From Acuticoccus sp. MNP-M23 (GTDB lineage Bacteria > Pseudomonadota > Alphaproteobacteria > Rhizobiales > Amorphaceae), in NCBI RefSeq assembly GCF_031195445.1, contig NZ_CP133480.1:3402501-3466500 (forward strand): 64,000 bases of DNA. The letters run 5' to 3'. The notes beneath the pieces are model-generated. The model was not told the origin of the DNA, ran no database searches, and saw only the letters and a list, made by a program, of their open reading frames with translations. Positions 1 through 8,887 of the stretch are shown here, piece after piece. Position numbers and translations under genes: made by a program. Position 1 is the stretch's first letter. Every line of letters starts with the position of its first letter.

Positions 1-406
1 GACCGGCGAGCTGTTCGAGGCTTTGTCCAGGCACACGATCCTTGCGAAAATGATGGAGAAGGACGGCGGCGATCCGCGCGCGTTTCGCCGCGGCCTCGAA
101 GCGGCAAGCGAGCTTGGTGCGCCCGGCGAACTGATGCAGCGCTTCTTCAACATCCGCGCCGAAACGCTGTTTGGCCGCCTTGCGCCAGAAGACGGCGCGG
201 CATTCCTGTCCGGTCTGCTGATCGGCGCCGAAGTGGCAACGGCAGCGCACGGGCTGACGCGGGTCGTCGTGGTTGGTGCGGCGGACCTTGCGGCGCGCTA
301 TGCGGACGCGCTGGGTGCCTTCGGCATCGAGGCGGAGCGCGCCGAAGCCAGCGCCGCCGCGCTCGGTCTGTCCACCATCGCCCGGCGCAGGGTGCGCGTG
401 CATTGA
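1..406 (+). CDS. dgoK: 2-dehydro-3-deoxygalactonokinase, C-terminal part (partial)
   Basis: This is the last roughly 134 codons of a gene that begins before the window; the reading frame is open from base 2. The family phosphorylates 2-keto-3-deoxygalactonate with ATP to the 6-phosphate in the cytosolic De Ley-Doudoroff galactonate pathway. The visible part matches the C-terminal half of the DgoK family: a helical stretch with FNIRAETLFG, then SGLLIGAEV, then a strand-loop reading RVVVVGAADLAARYADAL. The next gene is the aldolase that uses its product, 87 bases downstream on the same strand, which strongly supports the call. The N-terminal phosphate-binding region is not in view. Confidence 0.85.
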   Translation, partial: TGELFEALSRHTILAKMMEKDGGDPRAFRRGLEAASELGAPGELMQRFFNIRAETLFGRLAPEDGAAFLSGLLIGAEVATAAHGLTRVVVVGAADLAARYADALGAFGIEAERAEASAAALGLSTIARRRVRVH

Positions 407-493
407 TGCGCGCCTGCTGCCCGGCGGCATCGCCGCGTTGACGGCGCTGCCGCTTTGGGCGAGACCGCCCATGTTACCCAAGGAGAGCCCACG

Positions 494-1129
494 ATGACGC
501 TTGATGATGCCATTGCCAAACTGCCGCTGATTGCGGTGCTGCGCGGCATCTCCCCGGAAGAGGCCGAGCCGGTGGGCGAGGTGCTTCTTGGCGCGGGGTT
601 CCCCGTGATGGAAGTGCCGCTGAATTCGCCGAAGCCCTACCGCTCCATCCGCATTCAGGCGGAGAAATTCGGCGCCGACGCCATTGTGGGCGCGGGCACC
701 GTCCTTCAGGCGGAGCAGGTGTCAAGGGTGGCCGACTGCGGCGGCAGGATCATCGTTTCGCCGAACCTCAACGAAGAGGTTGTGCGCGCCACCAAGCGCT
801 GCGGGCTGATTTCGGTGCCGGGCGTGTTCACCCCGTCAGAAGCCTTCCGCGCGCTTGATGCCGGCGCCGACGGGCTGAAGCTTTTCCCCGGTGACGGCAT
901 GTCGCCCGCCGTGGTGAAGGCGATGCGCGCAGTGCTGCCCAAGGGCACGCGCCTGTTCGTGACCGGCGGCGTCAGCCTCGGCAACATTGCCGACTGGATG
1001 AAGGGCGGCGTGGACGGTCTCGGCATCGGCTCGGCGCTCTACAAGCCCGGCAAATCGGTTGACGCCATTGCCGCCGACGCGAACGCCTTCTGCGAGGCGA
1101 CCGTCAGCGCCCGCGCCACAGCCAAGTGA
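494..1129 (+). CDS. dgoA: 2-dehydro-3-deoxy-6-phosphogalactonate aldolase
   Basis: The 211-residue product is a class I KDPG/KDPGal aldolase that splits the 6-phosphate into pyruvate and glyceraldehyde 3-phosphate. Visible features are the LRGISPEEA start of the barrel, Glu40 in VMEVPLNSP (catalytic acid/base position), the GAGTV strand around 66-70, and Lys129 in GLKLFP as the Schiff-base lysine. The ATG at 494 was chosen because AGGAGAG lies 7 bases upstream; an in-frame TTG at 455 would add 13 unlikely residues. It lies between dgoK and the sugar kinase, and its stop overlaps the next start (GTGA). The dgoK neighbour favours the galactonate over the gluconate substrate. Confidence 0.93.
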   Translation: MTLDDAIAKLPLIAVLRGISPEEAEPVGEVLLGAGFPVMEVPLNSPKPYRSIRIQAEKFGADAIVGAGTVLQAEQVSRVADCGGRIIVSPNLNEEVVRATKRCGLISVPGVFTPSEAFRALDAGADGLKLFPGDGMSPAVVKAMRAVLPKGTRLFVTGGVSLGNIADWMKGGVDGLGIGSALYKPGKSVDAIAADANAFCEATVSARATAK

Positions 1130-2046
1130 ACCAGCGGCCGATGGATATTGTTGCCCTTGGGGAACCGCTGATCGAGTTCAACCACATCGAGGGGAGCAAC
1201 TGGCTCCAGGGCCATGGCGGCGATACCTCGAACGTGGCCATTGCCGCAGCCCGGCAGGGGGCGCGCACGGCAATGATTGCGGCCATCGGCGCCGACGAGT
1301 TCGGGGACAGCCTGATGGGCCTGTGGGCCACCGAGGGCGTCTCGTCTGCGCATGTGACGCGGGACCCCGTGGCGCCCACCGGCCTTTATTTCGTCCACCA
1401 CGACGAGAAGGGCCACCGCTTTACCTACTTGCGCAAGGGTTCGGCCGCCAGCCGGATGCGGCCGGCGGATCTGCCGCTGGAGGCCATCCGGTCGGCCAGC
1501 ATCCTGCACCTGTCCGGCATCAGCATGGCGATTTCCGAATCGGCTTGCGACGCGTGTTTCGCCGCCATGAAAGTGGCGCGCGAGGCGGGGGTGACGGTCT
1601 CCATCGACACCAACCTGCGCACGCTGCTGTGGCCGGTGGACCGCGCCCGCGCCGTCATCCACGAGGCAATGCGGATGGCTGACATTGCGCTTCCCGGCAT
1701 GGACGATGCACGGCTCCTGTGCGGTCTTGAAGAGCCGCGCGAAATAATCGACTTTTACGCAAGCCTCGGGCCGCGCATCGTTGCGCTGACCCTCGGCGAA
1801 GCCGGCGCGCTGATTGGCGAGAGCGGCGCCTTGCACCAGATCGCATCACGCCCGGCAAAGCTGGTGGATGCCAGCGGAGCGGGGGACTGTTTCGACGGCG
1901 CGTTCCTTGCCAGACTGTCCGCTGGAGACAGTGTGACGGACGCGGCAACCTACGCCACGGCCGCCGCATCGCTCTCGGTGGAAGGGTATGGGGCGATTGC
2001 GCCGATCCCCACGGCGGACAAGGTGCGCCTGGCGCTTGGCGCCTGA
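1126..2046 (+). CDS. kdgK: PfkB-family sugar kinase, probable 2-dehydro-3-deoxygluconokinase
   Basis: The 306-residue protein is a ribokinase/PfkB-fold kinase. It has the N-terminal GGDTSNVA sugar-binding motif (31-38), DTNLR at 161-165, and the C-terminal signature DASGAGDCFDGAF, with Asp254 as catalytic base. The family member KdgK phosphorylates 2-keto-3-deoxygluconate with ATP. The GTG start overlaps the dgoA stop by four bases, implying translational coupling; an ATG at 1141 is an alternative. Having both a DgoK-type and a KdgK-type kinase next to one aldolase suggests the operon handles more than one keto-deoxy sugar acid, but this protein could also act on another keto-sugar. Confidence 0.8.
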   Translation: MNQRPMDIVALGEPLIEFNHIEGSNWLQGHGGDTSNVAIAAARQGARTAMIAAIGADEFGDSLMGLWATEGVSSAHVTRDPVAPTGLYFVHHDEKGHRFTYLRKGSAASRMRPADLPLEAIRSASILHLSGISMAISESACDACFAAMKVAREAGVTVSIDTNLRTLLWPVDRARAVIHEAMRMADIALPGMDDARLLCGLEEPREIIDFYASLGPRIVALTLGEAGALIGESGALHQIASRPAKLVDASGAGDCFDGAFLARLSAGDSVTDAATYATAAASLSVEGYGAIAPIPTADKVRLALGA

Positions 2047-2084
2047 ACCGACGGGCGCCGCAACAGACAAAGGAAGTGACGGGC

Positions 2085-3407
2085 ATGGATGCACGGGTGA
2101 ACCGGCCGAACGACCTCGACGCGTTCTGGATGCCCTACACGGCCAACCGCGCCTTCAAGGCCGCGCCGCGCATGTGCGTATCCGCCAAGGACATGCACTA
2201 CACAACCGACGATGGCCGCAAGATCCTCGACGGCAGCGCCGCACTTTGGTGCGTGAATGCCGGCCACGCGCGGCCGCGCATCGTGGAAGCGGTGCAGCAG
2301 CAGGTGGCGACGCTGGACTTCGCCCCGTCCTTCCAGTTCGGCCACCCCCAGGCGTTCACGCTGGCCTCCCGGCTTGCGGGCATGTTTCCGGACGGGCTCG
2401 ACCATGTGTTCTACGCCAATTCCGGGTCGGAGGCGGTGGACAGCGCGCTGAAGATCGCGCTTGCCTACCACCGCGCGCGCGGTGAGGGCGGCCGGGTCCG
2501 GTTGATCGGGCGTGAGCGCGGCTATCACGGCTCGGGCTTTGGCGGGACGGCGGTCGGCGGCATCGTCAAGAACCGCATCCAGTTCGGCGCGGCTGTGCAG
2601 CCGGTGGACCACATGCGCCACACCCATCTGGCGGAAAACGCGTTCAGCCGCGGCTGCCCGGCCCATGGCGCGGACCTTGCCGACGATCTGGAGCGCATGG
2701 TTGCGCTGCACGATGCCTCGTCGATCGCGGCCGTCATCGTCGAGCCGATGGCAGGCTCCACCGGGGTTCTGCTGCCGCCGGTCGGCTACCTGAAGCGCCT
2801 TCGCGAAATATGCGACCGTCACGGCATCCTCCTCATCTTTGACGAGGTGATCACCGCCTTCGGCCGGCTCGGCACCGCCTCCGCATCCGATTATTTCGGC
2901 GTGACGCCCGACCTCATCACCCTTGCCAAGGGGCTGACCAACGCCACCGTGCCCATGGGCGCCGTGATTGCTTCCTCGCACATCTACGACACGGTGCTGG
3001 CGGCGGCCGATGCGCCCATCGAGTTCTTCCACGGCTACACCTACTCGGGCCATCCGCTGGCCTGCGCCGCAGCCCTTGCCACCCTCGATACCTACGAGGA
3101 GGAGGGACTCTTTGCCCGTGCCGCCGCCCTGGCGCCGCTGTGGGAGGAGCGCGTCCACAGCCTGCGCGAGCGGCGCAACGTCGTCGATATCCGCAATCTC
3201 GGCCTTGTGGCCGCGTTCGAGCTTGCGCCGCGGCCGGATGCGCCGGGTGCCCGCGGGCTGGAAGCCGTCGCGCGCGCATTCGAGGCTGGGCTGATGGTCC
3301 GGGTGACGGCGGATATCATCGCGCTGTCGCCGCCGTTGATCGTGTCGGAAGACCAGATCGACGAGATGGTCGGGATTGTCGGCGACGTGATCGACGCCAT
3401 CCAGTAG
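2085..3407 (+). CDS. Class III PLP aminotransferase, omega-amino acid:pyruvate type
   Basis: The 440-residue protein is a fold-type I, class III transaminase, close to beta-alanine/omega-amino acid:pyruvate aminotransferases. Seen in sequence: SGSEAVDSALK for phosphate binding, GYHG, FDEVITAFGR with the PLP-pyridine Asp253, and Lys282 in LAKGLTNA as the internal aldimine lysine. The ATG at 2085 was preferred because AGGAAG sits 8 bases before it; the GTG at 2076 overlaps that site. It is the last gene of the dgo operon, 38 bases after kdgK, and may consume pyruvate made by DgoA, but its amino donor cannot be read from sequence. A terminator follows. Confidence 0.85.
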   Translation: MDARVNRPNDLDAFWMPYTANRAFKAAPRMCVSAKDMHYTTDDGRKILDGSAALWCVNAGHARPRIVEAVQQQVATLDFAPSFQFGHPQAFTLASRLAGMFPDGLDHVFYANSGSEAVDSALKIALAYHRARGEGGRVRLIGRERGYHGSGFGGTAVGGIVKNRIQFGAAVQPVDHMRHTHLAENAFSRGCPAHGADLADDLERMVALHDASSIAAVIVEPMAGSTGVLLPPVGYLKRLREICDRHGILLIFDEVITAFGRLGTASASDYFGVTPDLITLAKGLTNATVPMGAVIASSHIYDTVLAAADAPIEFFHGYTYSGHPLACAAALATLDTYEEEGLFARAAALAPLWEERVHSLRERRNVVDIRNLGLVAAFELAPRPDAPGARGLEAVARAFEAGLMVRVTADIIALSPPLIVSEDQIDEMVGIVGDVIDAIQ

Positions 3408-3414
3408 GGGCGGG

Positions 3415-3440
3415 GCCGGAGGGCGCTGCCTCCGGCTTTT
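3415..3440 (+). terminator. Rho-independent terminator after the aminotransferase gene
   Basis: An 8-bp perfect stem (GCCGGAGG with CCTCCGGC) and 6-base loop is followed by TTTT, starting 8 bases after the aminotransferase stop codon. It closes the dgo operon and separates it from the convergent minus-strand unit. Confidence 0.75.
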
Positions 3441-3550
3441 CACTTGTCGAAGCGAGGGCAATCCCCCTCGCGCTCTCCCGGTTTGCCACCTGCCGGTTAA
3501 CTGCGGAACATCGCAGCCGGCCGGCAGGTCGCAGCCCGTTCCGCCTATGG

Positions 3551-4708
3551 TTACAGAAGGTTGCGGCCGGCCAGATTCTGCATCAGGGCGCGGGTGCCGA
3601 AGGTCCACGGGGCGGCCTTGGTCGACAGCGTCACGCGGTTGATGAGAGCGCCCAGTGCGGGGGTTTTGATCTTCACGAGGTCGCCTTCGTGGTGGGTGAA
3701 ACCCTTGCCTTCGCCGTCACGGTCCTTGGTGGGGGCAAACATGGTGCCGCAATAAAGCACGAGCCCGTCCGGGTACTGGTGGTGGGACCCGATGGTGGCG
3801 GCCACGAGTTTGTCCGGCGAGCGGCTGATCTCGGCCATGGACGAGCGGCCTTCGAGGCGGAAACCGTCGAGACCTTCCACCACCATGGCAAGGTCGGCGG
3901 TGGCGACGTCTTCGGGGACGAACGCGCCGTCATAAAGGCGGATGAACGGGCCGAGGGAGGCCGACGCGTTGTTGTCCTTCGCCTTGCCGAGGAGGAGGGC
4001 GGAGCGCCCTTCCACATCGCGCAGGTTCACGTCGTTGCCGAGGGTCGCGCCGACCGTGGTGCCGTCGGAGCGGACCACCAGCACGATCTCGGGTTCAGGG
4101 TTGTTCCACGTGGAGACCGGGTGGATGCCGACGTTCGCGCCGTGCCCGACTGCCGACATCGGCTGCGACTTTGTAAAGATCTCCGCGTCAGGCCCGATGC
4201 CCACCTCTAGATATTGCGACCAGACGCCTTTTTCCTGCAGCACGGCCTTGAGGGCCATCGCCTCGTCGGAACCGGGCGTGAGCTGGGAGAGGTCTGCGCC
4301 GATCACGTCGACGATTTCGGTGCGTAGTGCTGCGGCGCGGCTCATGTCGCCGCGGGCCTGCTCCTCGATGACTCGCTCCAGAAGGCTCGTCACGAAGGTG
4401 ACGCCGGACGCCTTGATCGCCTGAAGGTCGATCGGGGCCAAGGGGTGCGGCTTGTCGGTATCGCGCGTTGTCTCGTCTGCATTGTCGAAAAGGGCGTCGG
4501 TGCTGGTAAAGCTCTCGCCGGGCGCACTGGCCGCAATATCGGCCGGGGCGGTTGCCTCGGTCACGTCGCGCATCGTCGCGAATTCGCGGCTGGTGATGTC
4601 CACCACGTCGCCGCCGCGCACTGCGACCACGGAAGGGCCGATGCCCGGGCGCCAGACGCGGCCGACAAGGGCGCCTTCGGTTTGGGGGAGGGCTTGGGTC
4701 ATGTCCAT
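3551..4708 (-). CDS. Fumarylacetoacetate hydrolase family protein
   Basis: The 385-residue protein belongs to the FAH superfamily of metal-dependent C-C hydrolases and dehydratases. The C-terminal FAH fold is visible from about residue 165: the PEPEIVLV stretch with Glu205 and Glu207 and the GNDVNLRD stretch with Asp226 are the expected Mg2+ ligands. Its length and its roughly 160-residue N-terminal region match the FAH-family proteins found in sugar-acid clusters, some of which are 2-keto-3-deoxy-acid dehydratases, rather than short FAHD1-type proteins. The ATG at 4708 has GGAG 9 bases upstream. It follows an NAD(P)-dependent dehydrogenase on the same strand, and together they probably process a keto acid; the substrate is unknown. 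Confidence 0.75.
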   Translation of the reverse strand: MDMTQALPQTEGALVGRVWRPGIGPSVVAVRGGDVVDITSREFATMRDVTEATAPADIAASAPGESFTSTDALFDNADETTRDTDKPHPLAPIDLQAIKASGVTFVTSLLERVIEEQARGDMSRAAALRTEIVDVIGADLSQLTPGSDEAMALKAVLQEKGVWSQYLEVGIGPDAEIFTKSQPMSAVGHGANVGIHPVSTWNNPEPEIVLVVRSDGTTVGATLGNDVNLRDVEGRSALLLGKAKDNNASASLGPFIRLYDGAFVPEDVATADLAMVVEGLDGFRLEGRSSMAEISRSPDKLVAATIGSHHQYPDGLVLYCGTMFAPTKDRDGEGKGFTHHEGDLVKIKTPALGALINRVTLSTKAAPWTFGTRALMQNLAGRNLL

Positions 4709-4786
4709 CAGTGGTGCTCCGGCGGCGTGTTGTCGCTTGGGGTGAGAGGTTGGTGCGAAGTCGGGTAATCGGTTACGGGGGCGGGG

Positions 4787-5662
4787 TCAGCCGAGCTTGT
4801 CGGCCACGGCGGGTTCCAGCCGGCGGGATACGCGAAGGTCCCCGAAGCCCGCGTCGACGGCGGCTTGCGTGGTGCCGGCGACGGCTGCGGCAAGCGGGGA
4901 GATTTTGCCGGTGATGGCTTCGGACAATTCGGCGTAGTAGCGCGCATCCTTGGCGCTGTTGGCCATGGAGAAGGCGTGGCCGTCAAAGTCGCCGGCGAGG
5001 GCCGGGGGCACCACCTTTTCCAGCGTGCCGGAGCGGGCCGCGCCGCGCTGCATGATGCCGTGCAGCTTGTCCCAGTCCACCCCGGCGTGACGAGCCGTGG
5101 TGAAGGCTTCGGCCAGAAGCAGCACCATGCCCTGCGTCACGTAATTGTTGATGAGCTTGGCGGTGTGTGCGGTGCCGGCCGCCCCGAAATACTCCACATG
5201 GGCGGACCAGAGCGCCACAACCTCGCGGGCCTTTGCCTCAAACGGCGCGTCGGCCCCGAGCAGCGTTGCCAGCTTGCCGGCAGCAGCTTCCGGCGGGCCG
5301 CCCGCGATGGGCGCGTCGGCAAAGCCGATGCCCCGCTCGGCGAAGCCATCGGCAAGACGGCGGGTCAGCACCGGGTCGGACGTCGAGGTGTCGATGATGA
5401 GGTGGTTTTCGCGAAGCCCCGGATCCAGCTTCTGGAGGACGGCCTCGACTGCGGGAGCATCGCTGACGCAAAGGACGATGACATCCGCTTCGCGGGCCAG
5501 CGTTTCGAGGTCGGGGACCTCTAGTGCGCCAGCGGCGACCAGTCGCTCCACGCCTGCGCGGTTGCGGTGGGCGGTCACCACAAGCTGCTGGCCGCCCTTG
5601 AGCGCGCACGAGGCCATGCCTTCGCCCATCATGCCTGCCCCGACGAATCCGATTGTCGTCAT
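4787..5662 (-). CDS. NAD(P)-dependent oxidoreductase, 3-hydroxyisobutyrate dehydrogenase family
   Basis: The 291-residue protein is a beta-hydroxyacid dehydrogenase. It has an N-terminal dinucleotide fold with GFVGAGMMGEGM (5-16), the DAPIAGGPPEAAAG substrate-binding segment (116-129), and Lys169 in AKLINNYV as the catalytic lysine. Family members oxidise 3-hydroxyisobutyrate, tartronate semialdehyde or other beta-hydroxy acids. It is the first gene of a two-gene minus-strand unit, 78 bases ahead of the FAA-hydrolase-family gene, and faces the sugar-acid operon. Linkage to that operon suggests a tartronate-semialdehyde or sugar-acid role, which is inference only. Confidence 0.75.
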   Translation of the reverse strand: MTTIGFVGAGMMGEGMASCALKGGQQLVVTAHRNRAGVERLVAAGALEVPDLETLAREADVIVLCVSDAPAVEAVLQKLDPGLRENHLIIDTSTSDPVLTRRLADGFAERGIGFADAPIAGGPPEAAAGKLATLLGADAPFEAKAREVVALWSAHVEYFGAAGTAHTAKLINNYVTQGMVLLLAEAFTTARHAGVDWDKLHGIMQRGAARSGTLEKVVPPALAGDFDGHAFSMANSAKDARYYAELSEAITGKISPLAAAVAGTTQAAVDAGFGDLRVSRRLEPAVADKLG

Positions 5663-6086
5663 GCCGTTTCTCCCTTTTTCATCTTGTTAGCAGGCGAGAG
5701 CGCCTTTTACGCAAGCCCCGCACACCGCTCCCGCGGCGCCGTGTTAGTCTGCGCTTGCGCCAAAAGAGCTATGACAGGTTGCATCAAGTGGCCGCCGGCT
5801 GCGGCGCCCGGAGGCCCATCGCACTGCTCGGCACCACACCGCGATGATGGGGCAACCTGTGTGAAAACCGTAAATTTTTGATGGACTTGCGGCTGTTCTG
5901 CAAAGCGAGCGGTCCGCAATCCGTGGCGGACGCCGATCTGCTCAAGGTGGGTTGAGCCATGGCGCGAGCCCAGCCCCGGCCAAGCCACGGGGCCTGACGG
6001 GCGGAGGCCGCCGGAACGAAGGGTTTGCCTGCCGGTTCCATCTTCAGGTTGTGGGCGCAGGCGCAGCGGGCGCGGGAGACAGTGTC
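5663..6086. other. Intergenic region without a recognisable gene
   Basis: These 424 bases lie upstream of the minus-strand oxidoreductase gene and so should hold its promoter. There is an A/T-richer patch around 5863-5883 but no convincing promoter hexamers, and I recognised no RNA gene. Confidence 0.5.
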
Positions 6087-6305
6087 ATGAGTATCGTTTT
6101 CGACAGTTCCAGGCGCGTCTTCCCGGCCAGCCGCCTTGCCCTCGGTGTGGACGCAATGTTCCGGCGCATTCCGCAAACCGTGGCCCTGCCGATGAAGGCT
6201 TGGCGCTGGCGTCACTACCGGCCGGAGTGCCACTACATGCGCGGGCCGGGGCCCGCCTGCCAGCGCAAGCTGGATGCGCTGGCAGCCCGCCAGAGCGCCG
6301 GCTGA
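6087..6305 (+). CDS. Possible small basic protein, unknown function
   Basis: A 72-residue frame starts at an ATG with GGGAGA about 8 bases upstream. The product is Arg-rich with three Cys or His pairs late in the sequence (YRPECHYMRGPGPAC). It has no signal peptide or membrane segment and I do not recognise a family. It lies alone between two minus-strand units, downstream of a 424-base gap. The frame can be extended upstream to 5952, but that part looks non-coding. It may be a real small protein or chance in GC-rich DNA. Confidence 0.3.
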   Translation: MSIVFDSSRRVFPASRLALGVDAMFRRIPQTVALPMKAWRWRHYRPECHYMRGPGPACQRKLDALAARQSAG

Positions 6306-6381
6306 CGCTCACCCCTTCGGGCAAGCGATCGGCGCTCTGTGGCGCCGTTCGCGCGGTGCGTTTCTTCTATGGGGCGAGGCC

Positions 6382-7965
6382 CTAGAAGCCGACCGCGTTG
6401 CCGTCCTTGCGGTGGTCCGAGCCGGCGACGTAACCGTCGTCCGTTTTCATGATGAGCTGCGCGCCGCCGAAACCGAAGGCATTGTCGGGCGCCTCGCGCG
6501 AGATCTGGTGGCCCTTTGCTTCCAGCGCCTCGATGGTGGCGGCGGGAACGTCCCACTCCACCGCCACGCCCCGGCCGGAGGTGAAGCGCCAGCGCGGCGC
6601 ATCGCTCGCCGCCTGGGGCGACTGGCCGAAGATCATCGTGCGCACCAGCATCTGCACATGGCCCTGGGCCTGCATCGGACCGCCCATCACGCCATAGCTC
6701 ATCAAGGGCGCACCGTCCTTCATGGCGAAGGCGGGGATGATGGTGTGGAACGGGCGCTTGTTGGGGCCCACCTCATTGGGATGACCCGGCGTCTTCACGA
6801 AGCCGAAGCCGCGATTTTGCATGTGAATGCCGGTGCCGGGCACCACAACACCGGAACCGAAGCCCGAATAGTTGGACTGGATGTAGGAGATCATCCGCCC
6901 CGAGGCATCGGCCGCGGTGAGGTATACCGTGCCGCCCTCTTTGGGCGCGCCGGCCCCCGGTTCGCCCGCGCGGTCCGGGTCGATGAGTGCAGCGCGGCTC
7001 TTGCAGTAGGCGGGATCGAGCAGCGCGTCCGGGCGCATGGTCATGGTGGCGGGGTCGGACACATAGGCGTGGGCATCGGCAAGGCCGAGCTTCAGCGCCT
7101 CGATCATCAGGTGCATGCCCTCGGGGCTGTCGGGGTGGTGCGCCTCGATGTCGAGGTGCTCCAGGATGCCGATTGCCATCAGCGCGGCAATGCCCTGGCC
7201 GTTGGGCGGGATTTCGTGAAGCGTGGTGCCGCGCAGGGTGTTCGAGATAGTGCCGCACCAGTCTGCGGTGTGGTTCGCCATGTCGGCTGCCGTCAGCACC
7301 GCGCCGTTTGCCTTGGCGGCCGCCTCGATCGCCTGAGCAAGCTCGCCGCGATAGAACGCCTCGCCCTTGGTGCTGGCAATCAGCTCCAGCGTCCTTGCCA
7401 GCGCTTCGTTGCGGTAAAGCTCACCGGCGGCGGGGGCGCGGCCACCTGGCATGAAATTGTCGGCAAAGCCCGGCTGTTCGGACAGGATCTTTGCGCCCGC
7501 TGCCCATAGCGCGGCAATGGTCGGCGACACCGAAAAGCCGTCGCGCGCGTAGCCGATGGCCGGGCCGAACAGGGTTTCGAACGGCAGCGCGCCGAACTTG
7601 TCGGACAGCGCGACCCAGGCGGAGACGGCGCCCGGGACGGTCACACTGTCCCAGCCGCGCTGGGGCATGGGGCCGTCGCCGGCAAAGCGCTCCGGCGTCC
7701 ACGCGGCAGGCGAGCGACCCGAGGCATTGAGGCCGTGCAGCTCCGCACCGTCCCACAGGATCGCGAACGCGTCGCTGCCAAGGCCGTTGCCGGTGGGCTC
7801 GACCACGGTGAGCGTGATGGCGGCGGCAAGGACCGCGTCGATGGCGTTGCCGCCCTGCGCCAGCATCCGCAGCCCGGCAGAGGCCGCCAGCGGCTGTGAG
7901 GCGGAGACCATGTTGCGCGCAAGGACCGGGACCCGGCGGACGGCGTAGGGAGTGTCGAAATTCAT
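6382..7965 (-). CDS. Gamma-glutamyltransferase family protein (first paralogue)
   Basis: The 527-residue protein is an Ntn-hydrolase of the gamma-glutamyltransferase family, which self-cleaves before a threonine that becomes the nucleophile. The expected Thr346 lies in GGTVYLTAAD, with the correct spacing to the following Asp. The N-terminal GGNAIDAVLAAAITLTVVEP motif and the GVMGGPMQAQGH glycine loop near the C-terminus are intact. There is no signal peptide, so it should be cytosolic, unlike periplasmic Ggt. The start at 7965 (MNFDTPYAV) was preferred; an upstream ATG at 8007 would overlap the preceding dehydrogenase by 20 bases. It is the last gene of the unit led by the TRAP transporter. 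The substrate is unknown; glutathione-type or amide compounds are possible. Confidence 0.8.
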   Translation of the reverse strand: MNFDTPYAVRRVPVLARNMVSASQPLAASAGLRMLAQGGNAIDAVLAAAITLTVVEPTGNGLGSDAFAILWDGAELHGLNASGRSPAAWTPERFAGDGPMPQRGWDSVTVPGAVSAWVALSDKFGALPFETLFGPAIGYARDGFSVSPTIAALWAAGAKILSEQPGFADNFMPGGRAPAAGELYRNEALARTLELIASTKGEAFYRGELAQAIEAAAKANGAVLTAADMANHTADWCGTISNTLRGTTLHEIPPNGQGIAALMAIGILEHLDIEAHHPDSPEGMHLMIEALKLGLADAHAYVSDPATMTMRPDALLDPAYCKSRAALIDPDRAGEPGAGAPKEGGTVYLTAADASGRMISYIQSNYSGFGSGVVVPGTGIHMQNRGFGFVKTPGHPNEVGPNKRPFHTIIPAFAMKDGAPLMSYGVMGGPMQAQGHVQMLVRTMIFGQSPQAASDAPRWRFTSGRGVAVEWDVPAATIEALEAKGHQISREAPDNAFGFGGAQLIMKTDDGYVAGSDHRKDGNAVGF

Positions 7966-7987
7966 GAAAGACCGGGCTTCTGGCTGG

Positions 7988-8887
7988 TTATTCGGCAAGG
8001 AGGGCAAGGCCCGCTTCGAGAAGGCGGACCGAGGCTCCGGGGGTCTTATAGGCGACGTGAGGGGTCAGCGTCACGTTTGGTGCTGCGAGAAGCGGGGCGC
8101 CGGGGCCGAGCGGCTCCTCGGCGAACACGTCGAGCGCGGCGTGGGCAAGGTGCTCCGATTGCAGCGCCGCAATGAGCGCCGTTTCATCGACCAGCGCGCC
8201 GCGGGCCGTGTTGACGAGGATGGCGCCTTGTTTCATCCGCGCCAGCGCGTCCGCGTCGATGAGGCCGGTGGTCTCCGCCGTCAGCGCCAGATGGAGGGAA
8301 ACGATGTCGGCCTTCGCCAGCACATCGTCCAGCGGCATGAAGGTGGCAGGGAGGTTGTCCGGCGGGGTGCGGGCATAGGCGATCAGGTTGAGGCCGAGGG
8401 CTGCCCCAAGGCTGATCATCTCCGCCCCAATTCCGCCGGCGCCGATGACGCCAAGGGTTGCGCCGGAAAGCTCCGTCCCCACCTGCGGCACCCACTCGCC
8501 GCGCTTCAGCGCTGCATCCTGCGCCGCAACCTGGCGTGCGGCGGCAAACATCAGCGCCAGCGCGTGCTCGGCCACGCTCCGGTCGCCGTAGCCCTTGATG
8601 GTGCGCACTTCGATGCCGTGGGCTGCGGCAGCGTCAAGGTCGATATAGCTGGCAGCGCCGGTGCCGAGGAAGACGATCCGCTCAAGCGCCGGAAGCGCCG
8701 CGAAAAGAGCAGCATCCATCACCGTGTGACCGTTGAGGACACGGGCGGCATCGCCGATGATTGCGGGAAGCTCGGCCGGCGCCGGGTCGCCTTCGTGGAT
8801 GCGAAGGCCCGGCACCGCAGCAAGGCGTGCCGGCGTCAGCAGCGCGTGCATTGCCGCACTGCAGTCGACGTAGACGGGGGCGGTCAT
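7988..8887 (-). CDS. D-isomer-specific 2-hydroxyacid dehydrogenase
   Basis: The 299-residue protein is an NAD(P)-dependent dehydrogenase of the D-lactate/phosphoglycerate dehydrogenase group, which interconverts 2-keto acids and D-2-hydroxy acids. The Rossmann motif is GVIGAGGIGAEM (146-157). The catalytic triad is visible as Arg229 (NTARGALVD), Glu258 (EEPLG) and His277 (TPHVAY). Its start overlaps the end of the second gamma-glutamyltransferase gene by four bases (ATGA), so the two are translationally coupled. It may reduce or oxidise a keto acid released by the neighbouring amide-cleaving enzymes; this is inferred from context. Confidence 0.85.
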   Translation of the reverse strand: MTAPVYVDCSAAMHALLTPARLAAVPGLRIHEGDPAPAELPAIIGDAARVLNGHTVMDAALFAALPALERIVFLGTGAASYIDLDAAAAHGIEVRTIKGYGDRSVAEHALALMFAAARQVAAQDAALKRGEWVPQVGTELSGATLGVIGAGGIGAEMISLGAALGLNLIAYARTPPDNLPATFMPLDDVLAKADIVSLHLALTAETTGLIDADALARMKQGAILVNTARGALVDETALIAALQSEHLAHAALDVFAEEPLGPGAPLLAAPNVTLTPHVAYKTPGASVRLLEAGLALLAE

